From contig OX578140.1 of NCBI GenBank assembly GCA_951213105.1, positions 29,303,780-29,367,779 of the forward strand: a stretch of 64,000 nt of DNA, given 5' to 3'. Shown one piece after another: positions 61,201 to 64,000 of the stretch. Source of the DNA: Amaurobius ferox (taxonomy: Eukaryota > Arthropoda > Arachnida > Araneae > Amaurobiidae). A program made the translations under genes and the position numbers. Positions within the stretch are counted from its first letter, which is position 1; the number at the start of each line of letters is the position of its first letter. Under the pieces are notes generated by a model. That model had not been told where the DNA came from and made no database searches. It saw nothing but the letters and a program-made list of their open reading frames with translations.

Positions 61201-61409
61201 TCAGAATTATTTTTACATACACAAAAACATTGATTTCTCAACAATTGCTCAATATATTGAATGTACTTTATTGGGATGATTACATAGTATCATAACACAA
61301 AAATACAAACTGAAAAATCGAATGTGAGTGCTTATTACGCAAAACTAAGTATGAAACAATTAAAATTGAAATAATGTACGACAAGGAGATTTTAGAAAAA
61401 AATTAATAA
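55261..61409. other. Long AT-rich region without genes
   Basis: No exon or transposon could be supported in about 6 kb. Copies of a dispersed motif with CACACATACATACAGA followed by TTTCCGAAAGTATT occur near 55445, 57300 and 57590. Simple TA repeats and an A run at 58291-58309 are present. Confidence 0.5.
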
Positions 61410-62005
61410 CTTGGAAAAAATGCAGACTTTTGACATTAATAGGGAATGTGATCTCTCCTAACTCGTATGCACATATCACAACGCGATTTCTTGCTCTCCA
61501 TAAGGTGGTTAAAAAAAGTTTGGTGTAGTAAGTTAACTCCTTCATCAATGCGGTCTTCAGAGCATTGCGATCTCTAGGAGGAGAATTTCACTGTGCAACA
61601 GCTCTTCCTCCAAGGGAGTCCCATAAGTTATTAATCGGACTCAAGTCCGGAGATTTTGCTGACGAGTTTATTTGCTCAATGCCTTCAATTTCAAAAAATT
61701 CATTATCTAGGTTTGTTCGATGTGGAAACGCGTTATATATCCATAAATAGAAAGTCAGATCCACACGCACATCTAAAAAACCTTATATAGGACTTCATAT
61801 CGATATCTCTGGCCAGACATAGATCCTCTGTCCAACACATGCAGGGAAGTACGTCCATTGATCTTTATGCCTCCCTATACCATCACATCTGAACCACTCT
61901 AACGGTCATATTCCCTAATGTTGATGGGAAGATTTATAGTACCTGGCTCCCTCCAGATGTAAACGCGTTTAGAAAATCTGATGTGCACATGGCTTTCCCT
62001 GCAGA
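61410..62005 (-). pseudogene. Decayed Tc1-type transposase
   Basis: Minus-strand frames give VYIWREPGT, HVLDRGSMSGQRYRYEVL-like remains, FPHRTNLDNEFFE, SAKSPDLSPINNLWDSLGGR and a C-terminus ending ICAYELGEITFPI. SPDLxPIxxLWDxLG is the hallmark of Tc1-like DDE transposases. Several stops and frame changes make it dead; terminal repeats not found. Confidence 0.78.
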
Positions 62006-62267
62006 CTCAAATTCATTTGCTCTTAATTTCTTTAATAATTCATTAAATTGAATTTAATTGCACACAATAACACTGAACTTTCACTTTTTGTACAATATTT
62101 GTTTTATTTGGTTATTTGGTAACTGGACATGTGTTCAAAAGCTGCGTAAGAAAAATGTGAAAAACTCAAATATCTCCAGAACTTTTGGTCTTACAGTAAT
62201 GAAGTTAAGTTGGTTTTATTCTTCTTTTGCAAATCAAAAAGTATGTGTAAAATAAGAATTTAATTAA

Positions 62268-63030
62268 TAAGCATCATCATCATCACTCATCGTGCCTAGT
62301 GGCTCATCAGGCCTTCAGCTTGCGTCGCCCCCCTGGTCGATCCTGTGCTGCAGTCCTTGCTTTTGGCTTGCTCGTCCATCCCATCAGATTTCTCTCTTGT
62401 TCTATTAGTCTCCTCCAAATTAGCTTGAGTCGACCCCAAGATTTTTCCCCTTCGGGCGACCAAGTAAGTGCCACAGCAGGGATGTTATGCTGTGGCATTC
62501 AGGCATGTCCGATCCATTTCCATCAACTGTTTTTTTATTTCCATCTCTATTGCTTTCTGTCCAATACTCTTGTAGAGTTCGATATTAGTAGTAACACAAG
62601 GCTAAAATACTCCCAAAATTTTCCTCAGACATTTAGCCTGCTAGGCATTCAACTTGTCATATTGACCCTTTGTTAAGTTCTATATTTCGGCTCCATACAG
62701 TGAAACGCTCTTCACTAAGGAATTAAAAAGGTTGATTTTAGTTTTTAAATTAAGGTTAGTAGCTCCCTATACTTTATTTAGTTTTCTAAAACAATTCTGA
62801 GCTTTTGCAATTCTTATTTTGATTTCTTCATCTGTTTCACCCTCCTTATTCACCAGTACTCCAAGGTAAATAAAGCTATTTACATCTTCAATGGGTTCCT
62901 CACCTAGTTTTACATCTTCAGAAGTTTTTTCATTCATGCTTAAGACTTTTGTTTCACTTTTATTGATTCGTAAATCAGTAGTTTTAGCAAACTTGTTAAG
63001 GCCACTAGTTTTTGTTGTACATTTAAGCAT
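62268..63030 (-). pseudogene. RTE-like LINE, 3' end of the reverse-transcriptase ORF
   Basis: Minus strand reads DLRINKSETKVLSMNEK, FIYLGVLVNKEGETDEEI, SVSLYGAEI, AKCLRKILGVF and VALTWSPEGEKSWGRLKLIW then RRLIEQERNLMGW: the thumb and C-terminal region of an RTE-type polymerase, in the usual order. Three or more stops and a frame change interrupt it. The element ends in an ATG/TGA trinucleotide tail (62270-62287), typical of RTE 3' ends. Confidence 0.78.
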
Positions 63031-63278
63031 ACGTATTCTTTTATTTTAGATTTTGACAATTTTTTATACTTTTTGCAGGGATCAGAATGCTAGTTCGATA
63101 AATAGATAGTTCGATTAATAGAATTATACTATATTTCTTTCAGTTCAAAAGTATATAAATGCATAAAAAATAAATTCATGTCGCAAAATATTTTATTGAA
63201 TACGTTTCTGTTGCCTATTTTTCATTTTCTTTAAATTCCCATCTTTTATGCCAATTTTCTGTGTCTGCATGTTAGTGT

Positions 63279-63667
63279 TGTTGTTGTTGAGACCCAGACC
63301 GTCCGACCTACCAGAAAGGTGTAAGGCAACTGTTTGGACGGCCGGGAAGTGCCATCCAATTTAGACCGGAACCCAGTGGAGGAGGCATCCACAGGGACCG
63401 TACCCTCCTTCCCCTACCACCAACCTCTCGGAAGGACTTACGGACCCACATGTTTAACGTGATCGTACTCCGCATGAACACGGCGGCAGTTGTGGCAGCG
63501 TGCAAATCCAGAGCGCAAACCACCGGGCTACCGCGTCCGAACGCGTGCCAACAGCACGCGGTGTTCCCAGGTGGTCACCCACCCAAGTACTAACCGCGCC
63601 CGATGCTGCCTGACTTCGGTGATCTAACGATAACCGGTGTTTTCAGCACGGTACGGCCGTTGGCTCT
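63279..63667 (-). mobile_element. Complete chimeric 5S rRNA-tRNA SINE
   Basis: A perfect 13-bp duplication TGCATGTTAGTGT (63266-63278, 63668-63680) proves retroposition. On the minus strand the order is a full 5S rRNA head (63664-63547), a tRNA-like segment with GGTAGCCCGGTGGTTTGCGC, a conserved body (GAGAGGTTGGTGGTAGGGGA, GGTACGGTCCCTGTGG) and a CAA-repeat tail. 389 bp. At least five other copies of body or tail are in this window, two with tRNA heads only. Confidence 0.88.
63547..63664 (-). rRNA. 5S rRNA-derived SINE head
   Basis: 118 nt with clear 5S landmarks on the minus strand: GCCAACGGCCGTACC start, GATCACCGAAGTCAGGCAGC, GTTAGTACTTGGGTGGGTGA and CACCGCGTGCTGTTGGC end. The internal Pol III promoter (A box, intermediate element, C box) is retained. 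It is part of the SINE, not a tandem 5S gene, since it lies inside the target duplication. Confidence 0.85.
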
Positions 63668-63680
63668 TGCATGTTAGTGT

Positions 63681-64000
63681 GTATGAATGTTATAGATGTT
63701 AATTTCAGAACTAAAGATGTTTTTAAAATTTTTTTAAAGTAAAACGTAGGTTCAGGTATAGAACAGATGTTTTTTAAAAATACAACTACGTAAGAATTAG
63801 ATTTAAATACGTTAAAAGATATGAAACGTTTGAACGTAAGATAATTAAGTAAAATAAAAATTTATATTTTTCATGCAAATATTTTGACGAAATTTTCAGT
63901 TCTAAATGTGAAATATTAATTTGTTAAAATTATTTTAGAAGATTGAAAAATGATTCAGTCTGCGGATTGTTTCTTTCATGATCAAGATTTTGGAACTGAG
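63681..64000. other. Window end, nothing recognised
   Basis: AT-rich sequence without coding or repeat signals that I can support. Confidence 0.5.

Noticed and set aside
62299..62676. 125-codon frame on the plus strand
   Set aside because: It is the antisense shadow of the RTE-like LINE coding relic.
63547..63664. A genuine 5S rRNA gene
   Set aside because: It lies within the target duplication of a SINE and is fused to its body, with no T-run terminator at the 5S 3' end.

Overview
This is nuclear DNA from a multicellular animal, most probably an arthropod. The base composition is very AT-rich, host genes are split by long GT-AG introns, and almost everything else is transposon-derived. A spider or other arachnid is my best guess, because the mix of Helitrons, tRNA/5S SINEs, hAT, Tc1 and jockey/RTE debris looks familiar from such genomes. 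That guess is inference; no sequence here proves the clade.

Host genes. The left edge holds the last coding exon (1079-1210, +) of a phospholipid phosphatase (PLPP/wunen family). The main gene is CNOT11, the CCR4-NOT complex subunit, on the + strand. Eleven coding exons can be placed between 19046 and 42219. They give 442 codons plus a stop and cover the conserved protein except its N-terminal start, whose exon I could not find. One CNOT11 intron has a GC donor (39170). The 4.7 kb intron 20841-25565 contains an in-phase 54-nt exon-like segment (24852-24905) and a second exon-like segment that would introduce a stop (23786-23889).

Mobile DNA, left to right: a miniature LTR (TRIM-like) element (205-727, -); a piggyBac-type MITE with TTAA ends (3366-4039); a broken ZMYM1-type hAT transposase (7621-9606) carrying a small SINE insertion; a MITE (11434-11661); a non-autonomous Helitron with internal ~290 bp tandem repeats (14809-16129, -); a fold-back element inside CNOT11 (21434-22542); a second Helitron of the same family in the opposite orientation (33181-34602, +); a 5'-truncated LINE with RNase H (35476-36415); a second, well-formed TRIM (37985-38574, -); a LINE RT scrap beside an LTR-like promoter with two perfect heat-shock elements (40145-40972, -); and a hAT MITE with a perfect 8-bp target duplication (43207-43490).

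Right part. From 45.5 kb to 55.3 kb the window is a succession of tandem and dispersed repeats. They include a GC-richer array (48295-50250) that holds a 104-bp hairpin insertion, a LINE ORF1 fragment and, at its right edge, an intact-looking tRNA-His sequence with an encoded CCA and no Pol III terminator. From 55.3 to 61.4 kb I see no gene. The last 2.6 kb hold a decayed Tc1-type transposase (-), an RTE-like LINE 3' end (-) and a complete chimeric SINE with a full-length 5S rRNA head, flanked by a 13-bp target duplication.

The most unusual items are the two TRIM elements whose LTRs carry a tRNA-Gly-like sequence in the element's sense orientation, the 5S-tRNA chimeric SINE, the heat-shock-type LTR promoter inside CNOT11, and the CCA-bearing tRNA-His.
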